Assembly (NCBI GenBank): GCA_050732635.1
Contig: JBOHRE010000019.1
Span: 1 to 44,632 of the forward strand
DNA from: JBOHRE01 sp050732635
GTDB lineage: Bacteria; Gemmatimonadota; Gemmatimonadetes; Longimicrobiales; RSA9
DNA: 44,632 nt
Direction of reading: 5' to 3'
Shown here: piece by piece, positions 1-8,700 of the stretch
How the letters are laid out: each line of letters starts with the position of its first letter
How positions within the stretch are numbered: position 1 is the stretch's first letter
Notes under the pieces: generated by a model
The model's input: the letters and a program-made list of their open reading frames with translations, nothing else
What the model was told of the DNA's origin: nothing
Databases searched by the model: none
Made by a program: the position numbers and the translations under genes

Positions 1-2
1 CC

Positions 3-380
3 CCCACGCCGCCGGCCCGGGCGCCCTTCCGCGACGTGTACCGTGAGCGACTCGGCGGCGCGGCCGCTCGCGCGCATGCCGAGCTGCCGGCGGCGGTGCG
101 CGGGCCGAGCTTCCGTGGTGAGATCCCGGGCCTGGCCGACCGGCCGAGCGCCCGCATGGGTGATCGTTTCGGGACTCACTCGCGTGGCACGGCGCCCCGC
201 GCCGCATCGCAACCTGCAGCGCGCCCACCGATTCGTGCAGCGCCTGCGAAAGCGCCGCCCCGGGTCGCGCCGCCGCCCAAGGCGAATGCGACCAGCAAGC
301 CGAAAGGCAACAACACCAGCAAGCCGAAGGGCAACAACGGCAGTAGGCCGAAAGGCAACAACGGCGGCCAGAGCCACTAG
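3..380 (+). CDS. C-terminal part of an unidentified protein (runs in from the left edge)
   Basis: The reading frame is open from the left edge of the window to a TAG stop, so the true start is probably outside. A GTG at 36 has no ribosome binding site. I recognise no family. The first third is Arg/Ala-rich. The second half is low complexity (Pro, Ala, Lys, Asn) and ends in three tandem copies of an eight-residue unit, TSKPKGNN, TSKPKGNN and GSRPKGNN, then GGQSH. A basic, Asn-rich tail of this kind is usually disordered and may bind nucleic acid or cell wall, but that is inference. A strong intrinsic terminator begins 25 bp after the stop, which supports a real gene end here. The frame could also be a chance product of G+C-rich DNA; the terminator and the in-frame repeat argue against that. 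Confidence 0.5.
   Translation, partial: PTPPARAPFRDVYRERLGGAAARAHAELPAAVRGPSFRGEIPGLADRPSARMGDRFGTHSRGTAPRAASQPAARPPIRAAPAKAPPRVAPPPKANATSKPKGNNTSKPKGNNGSRPKGNNGGQSH
291..362 (+). repeat. Three tandem 24-bp coding repeats
   Basis: Three head-to-tail units occupy 291-314, 315-338 and 339-362. Units 1 and 2 differ at one base (AAA versus AAG for Lys); unit 3 differs at several positions. Because 24 bp is eight codons, changes in copy number keep the frame and only lengthen or shorten the disordered tail. Confidence 0.9.
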
Positions 381-404
381 TCGCTCGCCGGGTCGCGAGA
401 ACTC

Positions 405-440
405 GCGGCGGTCCGCTTCGGCGGGCCGCCGCTTTCTTTT
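405..440 (+). terminator. Intrinsic (rho-independent) terminator
   Basis: A 12-bp stem (405-416 paired with 421-432, with one G-U pair) closes a TTCG tetraloop at 417-420. TTTCTTTT follows at 433-440. It lies 25 bp after the stop of the leftmost gene and 32 bp before the CoA-transferase start, so it separates the two transcription units. Confidence 0.92.
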
Positions 441-459
441 GCGGTCACTCCAGCGGGTG

Positions 460-465
460 TAAACT
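460..465 (+). promoter_or_regulatory. Putative -10 box for a leaderless transcript
   Basis: TAAACT matches TAnnnT. It ends six bases before the GTG at 472, which places the expected transcription start on or next to the start codon. No Shine-Dalgarno sequence precedes that GTG. The -35 region is poor (TTTTGC at 437-442 with a 17-bp spacer) and overlaps the T-run of the terminator. Confidence 0.45.
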
Positions 466-471
466 GCGCGC

Positions 472-1623
472 GTGCAAGTACTCGAAGGGGTGCGCGTCGC
501 GGACTTCTCGGAGAGCCTGGCCGGACCGTTCTGCGGGCAGATCCTGGCCGACCTCGGTGCCGATGTGGTGAAGCTCGAGCGGCCGGGTGGCGATCCGGGA
601 CGCGCCTGGGGGCCGCCGTTCTGGGGCGGCGAGGCGGCGATGTTCCTGGCCGCGAACCGGGGCAAGCGCAGCGTCGAGCTGGATCTCAGGACGTCGCTCG
701 GGAGCGAGGCTGCGAAGCGGCTCATCGCGGGCAGCGATGTCGTGCTCCAATCGTTCCGCGCCGGCGTCGCGGCTCGGCTCGGCATCGACTACGATGCAGC
801 CCGCAGGCTGAACTCACGCGTGATCTACTGTTCGATCAGCGCGTACGGGCCGCGTGGACCACGCAACGCGCAGCCCGGCTACGATCCGCTGATCCAGGCG
901 TACGCGGGTATCATGTCGGTCACGGGCAATGACGGCGGACCGGCGCGCAGCGGCGTCTCGCTCGTGGACATGGGCAGCGGCCTGGCGGCGGCGCTGGCCA
1001 TCGTCGGCGCGCTGCGCAGACGCGACGCGACGGGTGTCGGCGCGCTGATCTCGGCACCGCTGCTGGACACGGCGCTCGTCTGGATGTCGTACCACCTGAT
1101 GGGCTATCTGGCGACAGGCGTCGTGCCCGGACCTCGTGGCGCACAGCTGGCCATGATCGCGCCCTACGGCGCGTACCCCACAGCCGATGGGGCCTGGATC
1201 ATGATCGGCGCTGCCACCGACGCGTTGTTCGAGACGCTGTGCGGCGCGTTGGGTAGCGAATCGTTGGCCCGCGACCCGCGTTTCGGGACGAACCCGGATC
1301 GCGTCGCGAACCGTGACGCACTCGATGCCGAGCTGGTCTCGCGAACCGGCTCCGTGGGCAAACACGCGCTCCTTGCACGGCTCGAGGCGGCGGGTGTGCC
1401 GTGCGCACCGATTCAGCGGGTCGATGAGGTCGTGCGCGACCCGCAGGTCGAGGCATCCGGCGCGCTGCGTCGCGTGGAGCGGGCGGGGACGCCGGGGTAC
1501 GCGGACGTGGCGTTGCCCTTTGAGGTCGACGGCGAGCGACCGGCCGCGGTCCGCCCGGTTCCCGGCCTCGGCGAGCACACGACCGAAGTCCTGCGCGAGC
1601 TGGGCCTGCCTGCCGATGACTGA
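472..1623 (+). CDS. CaiB/BaiF family (class III) CoA-transferase
   Basis: The product is 383 residues, close to the usual 380-430 for this family. Such enzymes move CoA between acyl groups through a covalent aspartyl-CoA intermediate. The N-terminus (LEGVRVADFSESLAGPFCG) and the region up to residue 75 (LGADVVKLERPGGD, then ANRGKRSVELDL) are standard for the family. Asp166 in SGVSLVDMGSG is at the place of the catalytic aspartate. NPDRVANRDAL and AAGVPCAPIQRVDEV are the usual C-terminal landmarks. The GTG start is chosen because the LEGVRV motif begins three residues later; no ribosome binding site is visible and a -10-like TAAACT lies just upstream. Neighbours do not reveal the acyl substrate (formyl-, carnitinyl-, succinyl- and other transferases share this fold). 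Confidence 0.93.
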   Translation: MQVLEGVRVADFSESLAGPFCGQILADLGADVVKLERPGGDPGRAWGPPFWGGEAAMFLAANRGKRSVELDLRTSLGSEAAKRLIAGSDVVLQSFRAGVAARLGIDYDAARRLNSRVIYCSISAYGPRGPRNAQPGYDPLIQAYAGIMSVTGNDGGPARSGVSLVDMGSGLAAALAIVGALRRRDATGVGALISAPLLDTALVWMSYHLMGYLATGVVPGPRGAQLAMIAPYGAYPTADGAWIMIGAATDALFETLCGALGSESLARDPRFGTNPDRVANRDALDAELVSRTGSVGKHALLARLEAAGVPCAPIQRVDEVVRDPQVEASGALRRVERAGTPGYADVALPFEVDGERPAAVRPVPGLGEHTTEVLRELGLPADD

Positions 1624-1707
1624 TCGACCGCCGCGGTGTCGGCGATCCGGGGGTAGGAGGGAGCTCTGCGGGCCTGTCGGCAACCCGCACGCGCGCCCGC
1701 GGCATCG

Positions 1708-1742
1708 GATCGGGCGGGCCGTCAGGACGGGTCGGCCCGATC
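1708..1742. repeat. Hairpin upstream of the propeller gene
   Basis: Perfect 8-bp arms (GATCGGGC at 1708-1715, GCCCGATC at 1735-1742) surround a perfect inner 5-bp stem (1719-1723 with 1726-1730). It ends eight bases before the ribosome binding site AAGGAGAG of the next gene and has no T-run. It could be a 5' leader structure, a weak end signal for the CoA-transferase or an operator. Confidence 0.5.
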
Positions 1743-1762
1743 TCGTCGCCAAGGAGAGTGGC

Positions 1763-3040
1763 ATGGGTTTGCGAGCGGACGAGGGTGTGTGTCTCATGGT
1801 CGGCTGGGCACTGGCGGCCCAAGGGCTGGCGGCCCAGGAGCGGGTGAACCTGCCAGCGGCCGATCAGGTGCTGAGCGGCGCGCCGACGCCCCTGTTCAGC
1901 GTGGGCGCTGCCGACGGCGAGGAGTGGGAGACGTTCGGCGATGTCGTGGCGGTCGCTTTCGACGCGGCGAACAACCTGTACGTTCTCGACCGCCAGGGCG
2001 CGAGGGTGCTGGTCTACGGTCCGGATGGCCGATTTCTGCGAGCGATCGGTAAGAAGGGCAACGGCCCGGGCGAGTTTCAGTTCCCGACCGGTCTCGCGAT
2101 CACCACAGACGGCCGGATCGTGGTGGCCGATCTGGCGAACCGAAACGTCAGCATTCTCGAGCCGACCGGCGAGTTGGTGCGGACCGTGCCGTTTCCGCAG
2201 GACGTCGCGCTGGGCACTCAGCAGCTACGGGCGCACCCAGCCGGTGGCGTGGTATTCAGCTACCGGCCGGTGCGGGCCGGGGGCAGGGATCGGAGCGCTG
2301 GCCCGCCAGCCTTGCCGGACTCGGTATTCCGCATCGTGTGGCATACGCTGGAGCCGGACACTGATCCGCGAGCGCTGGCGCAGGCACCCGTGAGCAGCGG
2401 CCGCGTGAGGAGCGCAGCACCCGCGGCTGGCGGCGGACGCGTCGGCGTGGTCAGGGTCCAGCGGCCGCCGGTATTCGCGCCAGAGCTGCGCTGGGACATG
2501 CTGCCCAACGGCGAGATAGCCCTCGTGTACACGGCCGGTTACTCGCTGGGCGTGATCGGAGCGGACCGCCGGCTGGCGCGCGTGATCAATCGAGGAATCA
2601 GCCCGCGGGCTGTCACCGAAGCCGATCAGCAGATCGCCCGTGAGCGACTCGAGCAGCAGCTGCAGTCCGGGCAAGGGATGGTCGCAGTACAGGTGACGCG
2701 GGGCCCCGGCGGGGCCAGCCGCAGCGTCGGCGCGGCGCTGCCCCGCAACGTGATCGATGCCCAGCTGGACCAGCTCGAGTTCGCGTCGGTCGTCCCCGTC
2801 ATCCAGGGGCTCGTCACGGATCCGGCCGGTCGACTGTGGGTCGAGCGAGCCGGCAACACGCCATTCGAGCCCGGGCCGATCGACATCGTCACGTCGCGCG
2901 GACGCTATCTCGGCACCGTGAACGGTGTCCGTCTACCGGCCGCGTTCGGGCCGAACGGGCTCGCCGCGTGGATCGAGTCGGATGACCTGGGCGTCGAACG
3001 AGTCACCGTCGCGCGGCTCCCCGACTGGACGCGGCGCTAA
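1763..3040 (+). CDS. Exported 6-bladed beta-propeller (NHL-like) protein
   Basis: The product is 425 residues. The ATG at 1763 is preceded by AAGGAGAG at 1751-1758 and gives a short hydrophobic leader ending in LAAQ, so export is likely although the N-region is weakly basic. Propeller blades are visible: AFDAANNLYVLDRQGARVLVYGPDGRFLRAIG with GNGPGEFQFPTG, then TTDGRIVVADLANRNVSILEPTG. This is the pattern of NHL and 6-bladed propellers that recognise ligands outside the cytoplasm. An Arg/Gly/Ala-rich stretch near residues 210-230 looks like a loop, and a final blade ends in LPDWTRR. No catalytic motif is seen and the ligand is unknown. The stop codon overlaps the stop of the convergent gene by four bases. 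Confidence 0.8.
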   Translation: MGLRADEGVCLMVGWALAAQGLAAQERVNLPAADQVLSGAPTPLFSVGAADGEEWETFGDVVAVAFDAANNLYVLDRQGARVLVYGPDGRFLRAIGKKGNGPGEFQFPTGLAITTDGRIVVADLANRNVSILEPTGELVRTVPFPQDVALGTQQLRAHPAGGVVFSYRPVRAGGRDRSAGPPALPDSVFRIVWHTLEPDTDPRALAQAPVSSGRVRSAAPAAGGGRVGVVRVQRPPVFAPELRWDMLPNGEIALVYTAGYSLGVIGADRRLARVINRGISPRAVTEADQQIARERLEQQLQSGQGMVAVQVTRGPGGASRSVGAALPRNVIDAQLDQLEFASVVPVIQGLVTDPAGRLWVERAGNTPFEPGPIDIVTSRGRYLGTVNGVRLPAAFGPNGLAAWIESDDLGVERVTVARLPDWTRR

Positions 3041-3993
3041 CGCAGCTCGACGCTCGCGAGCAGCGGGTGATGATCGGATCCAAAGATCCGTGCGACCGCC
3101 GCGGGGTCGTCGATACGCCGCACCGCAGCCGAGCCGATGGCGCGATCGGGCGAGCGGTGCAGCACGTGGTCGAGCAGCAGTCGCACGGGCCGCGCCATGG
3201 TGGACCGCCATACACCGCGCCGTTCGGCGGCGTGGAAGCCGGCATCGAGCAGGGCGCGGAATGCCGGGTCGCGAGCGCCGAGAAGCGTATTCAGATCGGC
3301 GCCGAGCACGATGCTGCGCTCGCCGTGCAAGTCCGCCAGCCGCTTGGCCAGTGCCCGCGCCTGGTGCGTACGGCCGGCACCGAAGCGGCCGAAGCGTGGC
3401 CCCGGCCGCGGTTGCCCGCCGGTATCCAGGTGGGCACTCGCGACGGCGATACCCGCGACCGGAAGGTCCGCCGTCACAGCCACGCGCCGCTGGCGCACGA
3501 ATGGCAGTTTGAGCGCGGCCGCCTCGCCCAGCGGGATCGTGGCGAGCACCGCATTGCCGCGATCGCTGCGGTGCTCGCCATTCCGCATCGACGGTGAGTA
3601 GCGGAGGCTCAATCCGAACTCGCGGGCCACCTGCACGATGTCCTCGCGCGGGCCCAGTACGGGCTTACCGCCGTGATGCCAGGAGTGGAGTAGAGGTGGC
3701 ACGGTCTCGTCGGATCGGAACGCCTCCTGGGCCAGGATGACCAACGGCTGACGCGTATCGGGAATCTCGCCGAATTCGCCGGCGAAGAGCCGCTCCAGCA
3801 GCTCGTACAGCCGGCCCTGCCCGATCGCCAGATTCCACGACAGCACGAGCAGACGAGCGACGTCGCCCGCTGGTTGACCGGCGAGGTCGAGCGCCACTGG
3901 TGCCCCGACATTGTGGCGCCAGCGCGCAATCTCCGGGTGCGCTCCCGTCTCGCGCAGCAGCGGAAACGCGTCGTGTCCAGAAGACTCGTCCAT
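3037..3993 (-). CDS. Endonuclease/exonuclease/phosphatase (EEP) family hydrolase
   Basis: The product is 318 residues. The fold is identified by ordered metal and phosphate motifs: SWNLAIG near residue 52, LAQEAFRSD at 88-95, ASAHLDTGG, GADLNT and the terminal SDHHPLLA. These are the Asn, Glu, His-x-Asp, Asp-x-Asn and Asp-His pairs of the DNase I/APE1/sphingomyelinase superfamily. No signal peptide is seen, so a cytoplasmic role is likely. DNA, phosphoinositide or another phosphodiester could be the substrate, and the sequence does not settle which. It is the last gene of a minus-strand run, 53 bp after the MFS gene. The ATG at 3993 is used because it is the first one after the upstream stop; the ribosome binding site is poor. 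Confidence 0.85.
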   Translation of the reverse strand: MDESSGHDAFPLLRETGAHPEIARWRHNVGAPVALDLAGQPAGDVARLLVLSWNLAIGQGRLYELLERLFAGEFGEIPDTRQPLVILAQEAFRSDETVPPLLHSWHHGGKPVLGPREDIVQVAREFGLSLRYSPSMRNGEHRSDRGNAVLATIPLGEAAALKLPFVRQRRVAVTADLPVAGIAVASAHLDTGGQPRPGPRFGRFGAGRTHQARALAKRLADLHGERSIVLGADLNTLLGARDPAFRALLDAGFHAAERRGVWRSTMARPVRLLLDHVLHRSPDRAIGSAAVRRIDDPAAVARIFGSDHHPLLASVELR

Positions 3994-4046
3994 GGCGCGC
4001 TTGGTACGCCTCGCTTCGATCGGCGGTTCCTGATCAGCGCACCGCC

Positions 4047-5405
4047 TCAGCCGCGCTGCCGCAGCTCCGAGGCGCTTTCGATTCCGGTGGCGACCTCCGG
4101 AATGATGCCCTTCTCGATATAGACGGGACGAACCAGCGTCCTCAGGCTGGGAAGTCGGATGCGGAACCAGACCGCGGCCGCGATACAGGAAACGCCGCCC
4201 ACCGCGATGGTGACGGCTACGCCCAGGCGCTCGGCGAACGCGCCGGCAAACAGGCTGCCGAACGGCGCCATGCCCATGAAGGCCATCGTGTAGAGACTCA
4301 TGATTCGACCGCGCTTGTCGTCCTCGACGAGTGTTTGCAACACGGTATTGATCGACGCGGAGAACGTCATGACGCCGAAGCCGCAGATGAACAGCAGCAC
4401 GACGGACAGCCACGTCTGATGGGAAAGCGCGAGCAGGACCAGGCCGGCGCCAAAGGTCGCGCCGCCGACCGCGATCACTCGCCCTAGACCGCGAACAGTG
4501 GGCCGCGACGCGAGGTACAGCGCGCCCGCGAGGGCACCGAAACCGGCGCCGGACATCAGGTAGCCGAGCGTGGCCGCCCCGCCGCCGAGCACATCGCTGG
4601 CGACGATCGGCAACAGCACGACATACGGCATTCCGATGAGACTCACGAACGCGAGTAGCAGCAGCACAGTGCGGATCGGCACGAATCTGAAGGCATAGTC
4701 CACGCCCTCGCGGAGGTTCTCGAAGATGCGTGGTCGACCGGTGGCCCGACCACTGCCCGCGCCGGCACCGATGGCCAGCAGTGATGCGATGACCGCGACA
4801 TAGCTGAGACCGTTAGCCAGAAACACGAAGCCTTCGCCGATCAGGCCGATGAGCACGCCGGCGATCGCCGGGCCGATGAGCCGAGCTCCATTGAACATCG
4901 ATGAGTTGAGCGCGATTGCATTGGCGAGATCGTCCGGTCCATCGACCAGCTCGACGAGCAACGCCTGCCTCGCCGGGATGTCGAAGCCGTTCACGATGCC
5001 CAGACCGACAGCGAGGCCGATGATGTGCGCCACCTCGACCAGGCCGGTGAGCACCAGGCCGGCGAGCAGGAGCGCCTGCAGCATCGACAGGATCTGCGTC
5101 GCCAGCACGATCCGACGCCGCGACCAGCGGTCGACCAGCACGCCGGCGACCGGCGCGATCACGAAGCTGGGGAACTGCCCGGCGAAGCCGACCACGCCCA
5201 GCACGAATGCCGAACCGGTCAGGCGGAAGACCAGCCAGCTCATGGCAACCTGCTGCATCCAGGTGCCAATCAGCGACAGGAACTGACCGGAAAAGAAGAG
5301 CCGGAACTCGCGGTGACGAAAAGCGCGGAAGGCGAGGCGCAGACCTGCCGGCGTCCGGGGAGGATCGGTTTCCGCCCCTATGAGGCGGCCTCCTCGATGT
5401 CGCAT
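4047..5405 (-). CDS. MFS transporter, EntS/TMS (MFS_3) type
   Basis: The product is 452 residues, about 12 transmembrane helices. It begins FRAFRHREFRLFFSGQFLSLIGTWMQQVAMSWL, the hallmark start of the MFS_3 group that includes the enterobactin exporter EntS. The loop motif between helices 2 and 3 is visible (GVLVDRWSRRRIV), as are DIPARQALLVELV and NAIALNSSMFNGARLIGPAIAG, all typical of this subgroup. A small-molecule efflux role in the inner membrane is likely; the substrate cannot be predicted. The ATG overlaps the end of the DUF971 gene by 28 bases, which suggests translational coupling since no good ribosome binding site precedes it. A basic tail of about 50 residues follows the last helix. 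Confidence 0.92.
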   Translation of the reverse strand: MRHRGGRLIGAETDPPRTPAGLRLAFRAFRHREFRLFFSGQFLSLIGTWMQQVAMSWLVFRLTGSAFVLGVVGFAGQFPSFVIAPVAGVLVDRWSRRRIVLATQILSMLQALLLAGLVLTGLVEVAHIIGLAVGLGIVNGFDIPARQALLVELVDGPDDLANAIALNSSMFNGARLIGPAIAGVLIGLIGEGFVFLANGLSYVAVIASLLAIGAGAGSGRATGRPRIFENLREGVDYAFRFVPIRTVLLLLAFVSLIGMPYVVLLPIVASDVLGGGAATLGYLMSGAGFGALAGALYLASRPTVRGLGRVIAVGGATFGAGLVLLALSHQTWLSVVLLFICGFGVMTFSASINTVLQTLVEDDKRGRIMSLYTMAFMGMAPFGSLFAGAFAERLGVAVTIAVGGVSCIAAAVWFRIRLPSLRTLVRPVYIEKGIIPEVATGIESASELRQRG

Positions 5406-5713
5406 TCGTCACACGGGCAGATCTTGCGCAGCAGCTCGAATGGGTAGATGCCGGTCTCGTGGCCGTCGCTCCACTTCATTCGAATCGCGTAGCGGCCGAC
5501 GTAGCGAATGTCGAGCGGATATACGTCCTCGGGCACCGAGCGCGGGTCGAGCTGCGGTCGTCCGGTGGTCTCGTTGACGCAGCCGGCGCAGCGACACTGC
5601 AGACGCAGGTACCGGGGCGAATACTCGGAGACGTGCCCATCAGCCCAGGTGATGCGCAGCTTTGCGGCATCGTCGGTGGGGCCGACGTAGGTAGGAGTGG
5701 TTTCCTGGCGCAT
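5378..5713 (-). CDS. DUF971 protein (gamma-butyrobetaine hydroxylase N-terminal-like)
   Basis: The product is 111 residues. The ATG at 5713 is chosen because AGGAAG sits seven bases upstream; the frame extends further but without a signal. The core pattern is clear: LRITWADGHVSEYSPRYLRLQCRCAGC, then PLDIRYVGRYAIRMKWSDGHETGIYPFELLRKICPC. The paired WxDGH motifs and the two Cys pairs (CRCAGC and CPCDEC) match the zinc-binding DUF971/GBBH_N family. In other bacteria such small proteins are free-standing or linked to Mrp/ApbC Fe-S carriers, so a metal or cofactor role is possible but unproven. It lies between the Asp-box gene (83 bp upstream) and the MFS gene it overlaps. Confidence 0.88.
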   Translation of the reverse strand: MRQETTPTYVGPTDDAAKLRITWADGHVSEYSPRYLRLQCRCAGCVNETTGRPQLDPRSVPEDVYPLDIRYVGRYAIRMKWSDGHETGIYPFELLRKICPCDECDIEEAAS

Positions 5714-5796
5714 GCGACTTCCTGCTGCCGGATCCGATGCCTTGCCCGAGGGCAGCGGGCCGGGATCCTTGCGGTTATGGGAACGCCAGCGCCCGC

Positions 5797-8700
5797 TCAC
5801 GGTCGTGACGGGCTGAGCAGGTGGATCCCTGAACGGCGCAGCCGCCGATCGAACGCCGCCACCTCTTCGGAGAGGATCGGCTCGGCGCGCGCACGCGCGC
5901 CGTCCAGCGCCGTGGCAGCGCGCTCGAGCAGCGTACGCTGCGCGGCCGTCGGCGCGTCCGCCGATGTCTGCAGCGAGCGGTATACGGCGCGGACGCGGCC
6001 GAGTGCATCATCCAGCGAGTCGCCGGCGACGCGCAGCCGCTCCCGAAGTACGCCTGCTGTTCGACGCAGCTCCGCTGCCGGCTCGGCGCCGGCAGAGTCC
6101 ACCAGCTCGGTGACCTGCGTCAGTGCCTGCGCGGTACGCCGAACTCTGGCCAGTAACTCCAGACCCTGCCGGCCGTGCTCGAGCGCCTCGATCGATGCGG
6201 TCAGTTTCGCCACCCGGTCGGCATCGGCTACGGCGGCCCGCGGATCGGCACGCACTTCGAGCGTTCGTGTCTCGGAGACCGCACCACCCACGCGCACGCG
6301 CACCGCGTACGTGCCCGGCACTGCTGCCGGGCCCGGCAGGCTGCCGCCCTCGGCGACCGTGACGCCGTCGTGTCGCAGGTCCCAGGTCGTGCGGTTGACG
6401 CCCGGCGCCGAGGTACCGGTGAACTCCCGTATCCGGCGCGCGGAGTCATCGACGATCTCGATGACCGGGGGCTCTGCGGGTGCCGTCGAAAGCGAGTATG
6501 TCAGCAGCGCACCCACAGGCCGATTGTCACCGGCAAACATCGCATCGCCGGTGGATCGGTATCCCGGTGGCGATTCGACCTGGTTGTGCAGCCAGGCATG
6601 CGGCGGCTCGAAGAGATGGACCGGCAGCCGCGGGAGCGCCGCATCGCGCGCCAGCTCGCGCAGCGGACGGATGTCATCGAGGACATACGCGGCGCGGCCA
6701 TGGGTGCCGATCACGAGGTCGTGCTCGCGAGGCTGGATCTGCAGGCTGACCACGGGCGCGGCCGGGATACCGTGGCGCCACCGGTCCCACGTCTGGCCGG
6801 CATCGAAGGAGATCCACAGCCCGAATTCCGTGCCGAGGAACAGGAGCTCCGGCTCGACGAGGTCCTGCGCGATCGTGTGTGCGAAGCCCGCCGAGTCCGG
6901 AACCGGAAGTCGCGCCCAATTACGGCCGTGGTCCGCGGTTCGGTACACGTACGGCGTCCAATCACCACGCCGGTGGTTGTCGAATACCAGGAACGCCGAG
7001 GCCGAATCGACGGTCGATGGCTCGATGTGCGGCACCCAGGTGTTCGGCGGAACGCCGGGGACATTGGCGCCGACGTTCGTCCAGGAAACGCCGCCATCAC
7101 GCGTGAGCTGCACATTGCCGTCATCGGTCCCGACCCAGATCATGCCGGGTTCGAGGCGCGACGGCGAGATCGTCACGATCGTGGTGTGATTCTCGGCGCC
7201 CGTGGCGTCGATGGTCAGCCCTCCGCTCTCGTGCTGTCGCTGCTTTGCGCTGTCGTCGGTGGTCAGATCCGGCGAGATCGTATGCCAGGCATCACCGCGA
7301 TTGGTGGATCGGTGCACGTACTGGCTGCCGAGATAGATCGTGCCCGGCTCGAACGGATCGATCGCGAGCGCGGCGTTCCAGTTGAAACGCAACGTGTCCT
7401 CGGGGTCGGTCGGGATCGGCCTGATGTCCTTGCGTTCGCCGCGCGCCCGGTCGAAGCGGAACAGGTTGCCGCCCTGCGACATCGCGTAGCCGGAGACCTC
7501 ATCCGTGGGATCGTCCAGCACACGGAAGCCGTCGCCGCCACCGATGCGGGTCCAATGGGCGTTGCGCACGCCATCGCGAGCCCAGACGGCAGACGGCCCC
7601 AGCCAGGAGCCGTTGTCCTGCATGCCGCCGTAGACATTGTAGGGCACGGCGTCATCGACATCGATGTGATAGAACTGCGCGACGGGCAGATTCTCGATGA
7701 AGCGCCAACTCTGGCCATCGTTGCGCGAGATCGCGATACCACCGTCGTTGGCATTGATCATCAGCACGCCAGCGGGGTGGATCCACAGGTCGTGGATGTC
7801 GCCATGCACCTTGGCGGAGGGCACGACCGTCCGCCGGGTGCGTCCCTCGTCCTCGGAGACGCCGAGCCGGCCGCTGAGGTCGTAGATGCGGTTCGCGTCC
7901 CGGGGGTCGACGCGGATGTCGGCGTAGTAAAAGGGCCGACTCGCGATGCCCGGCTCATCGTTCAGCGTGCGCCAGGTACGCCCGCCATCATAGGAGCGGA
8001 CGAGTGCACTGCGTTCCGCCTCGATGAGCGCGGTGACGATGCGCGGGTCGCTTCGTGCGAACGCAACGCCGATGCGGCCGAGGTCGCCGGCAGGCAGCCC
8101 GTCCTGCGCAGTCAGCCGCGTCCAGGAGTCACCCGCATCCCGCGTCACGTAGAGACCGCTGCCTGGGCCACCGGACTGGAAGAACCACGGCCAGCGGCGG
8201 AACTCCCACATCGCAGCAAAGAGCGTATTGGGGTCGCGCGGGTCCATGACCAGGTCGGCAACACCGGTCCGCTCGTCGACATACAGCACGCGCTCCCACG
8301 TGTCGCCGCCGTCGCGCGTTCGGTACACGCCCCGTTCCTCGCCATCGCTCCACGCCGGTCCCATGGCACCGACGTATACGATCCCCGGATCGCTCGGGTG
8401 CGTCAGCACGCGATGGATGCGCTCGCTCCGTTCCAGCCCGAGGTGCGTCCAGGTAGCGCCGAAGTCGACACTCTTGTAGATGCCGTTGCCGACACCCGCA
8501 CTGTTGCGGGGATTGCCTTCGCCGGCACCAACCCAGACAATGACGGGGTCGGGCTGAAATACAGCCACGGCGCCCACGCCGAGCATGGACTGATCATCGA
8601 AGATCGGCGTCCAGGTGATGCCGCCGTCCTCACTACGCCATACGCCGCCGGTCGAGGCGCCGACGAAGATGGTGTCCGGATGCGACACAACGACATCGAC

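Noticed and set aside
176..361. Minus-strand frame with repeated LLPFGLL units
   Set aside because: It is only the antisense reading of the 24-bp repeat; the hydrophobic pattern is a by-product.
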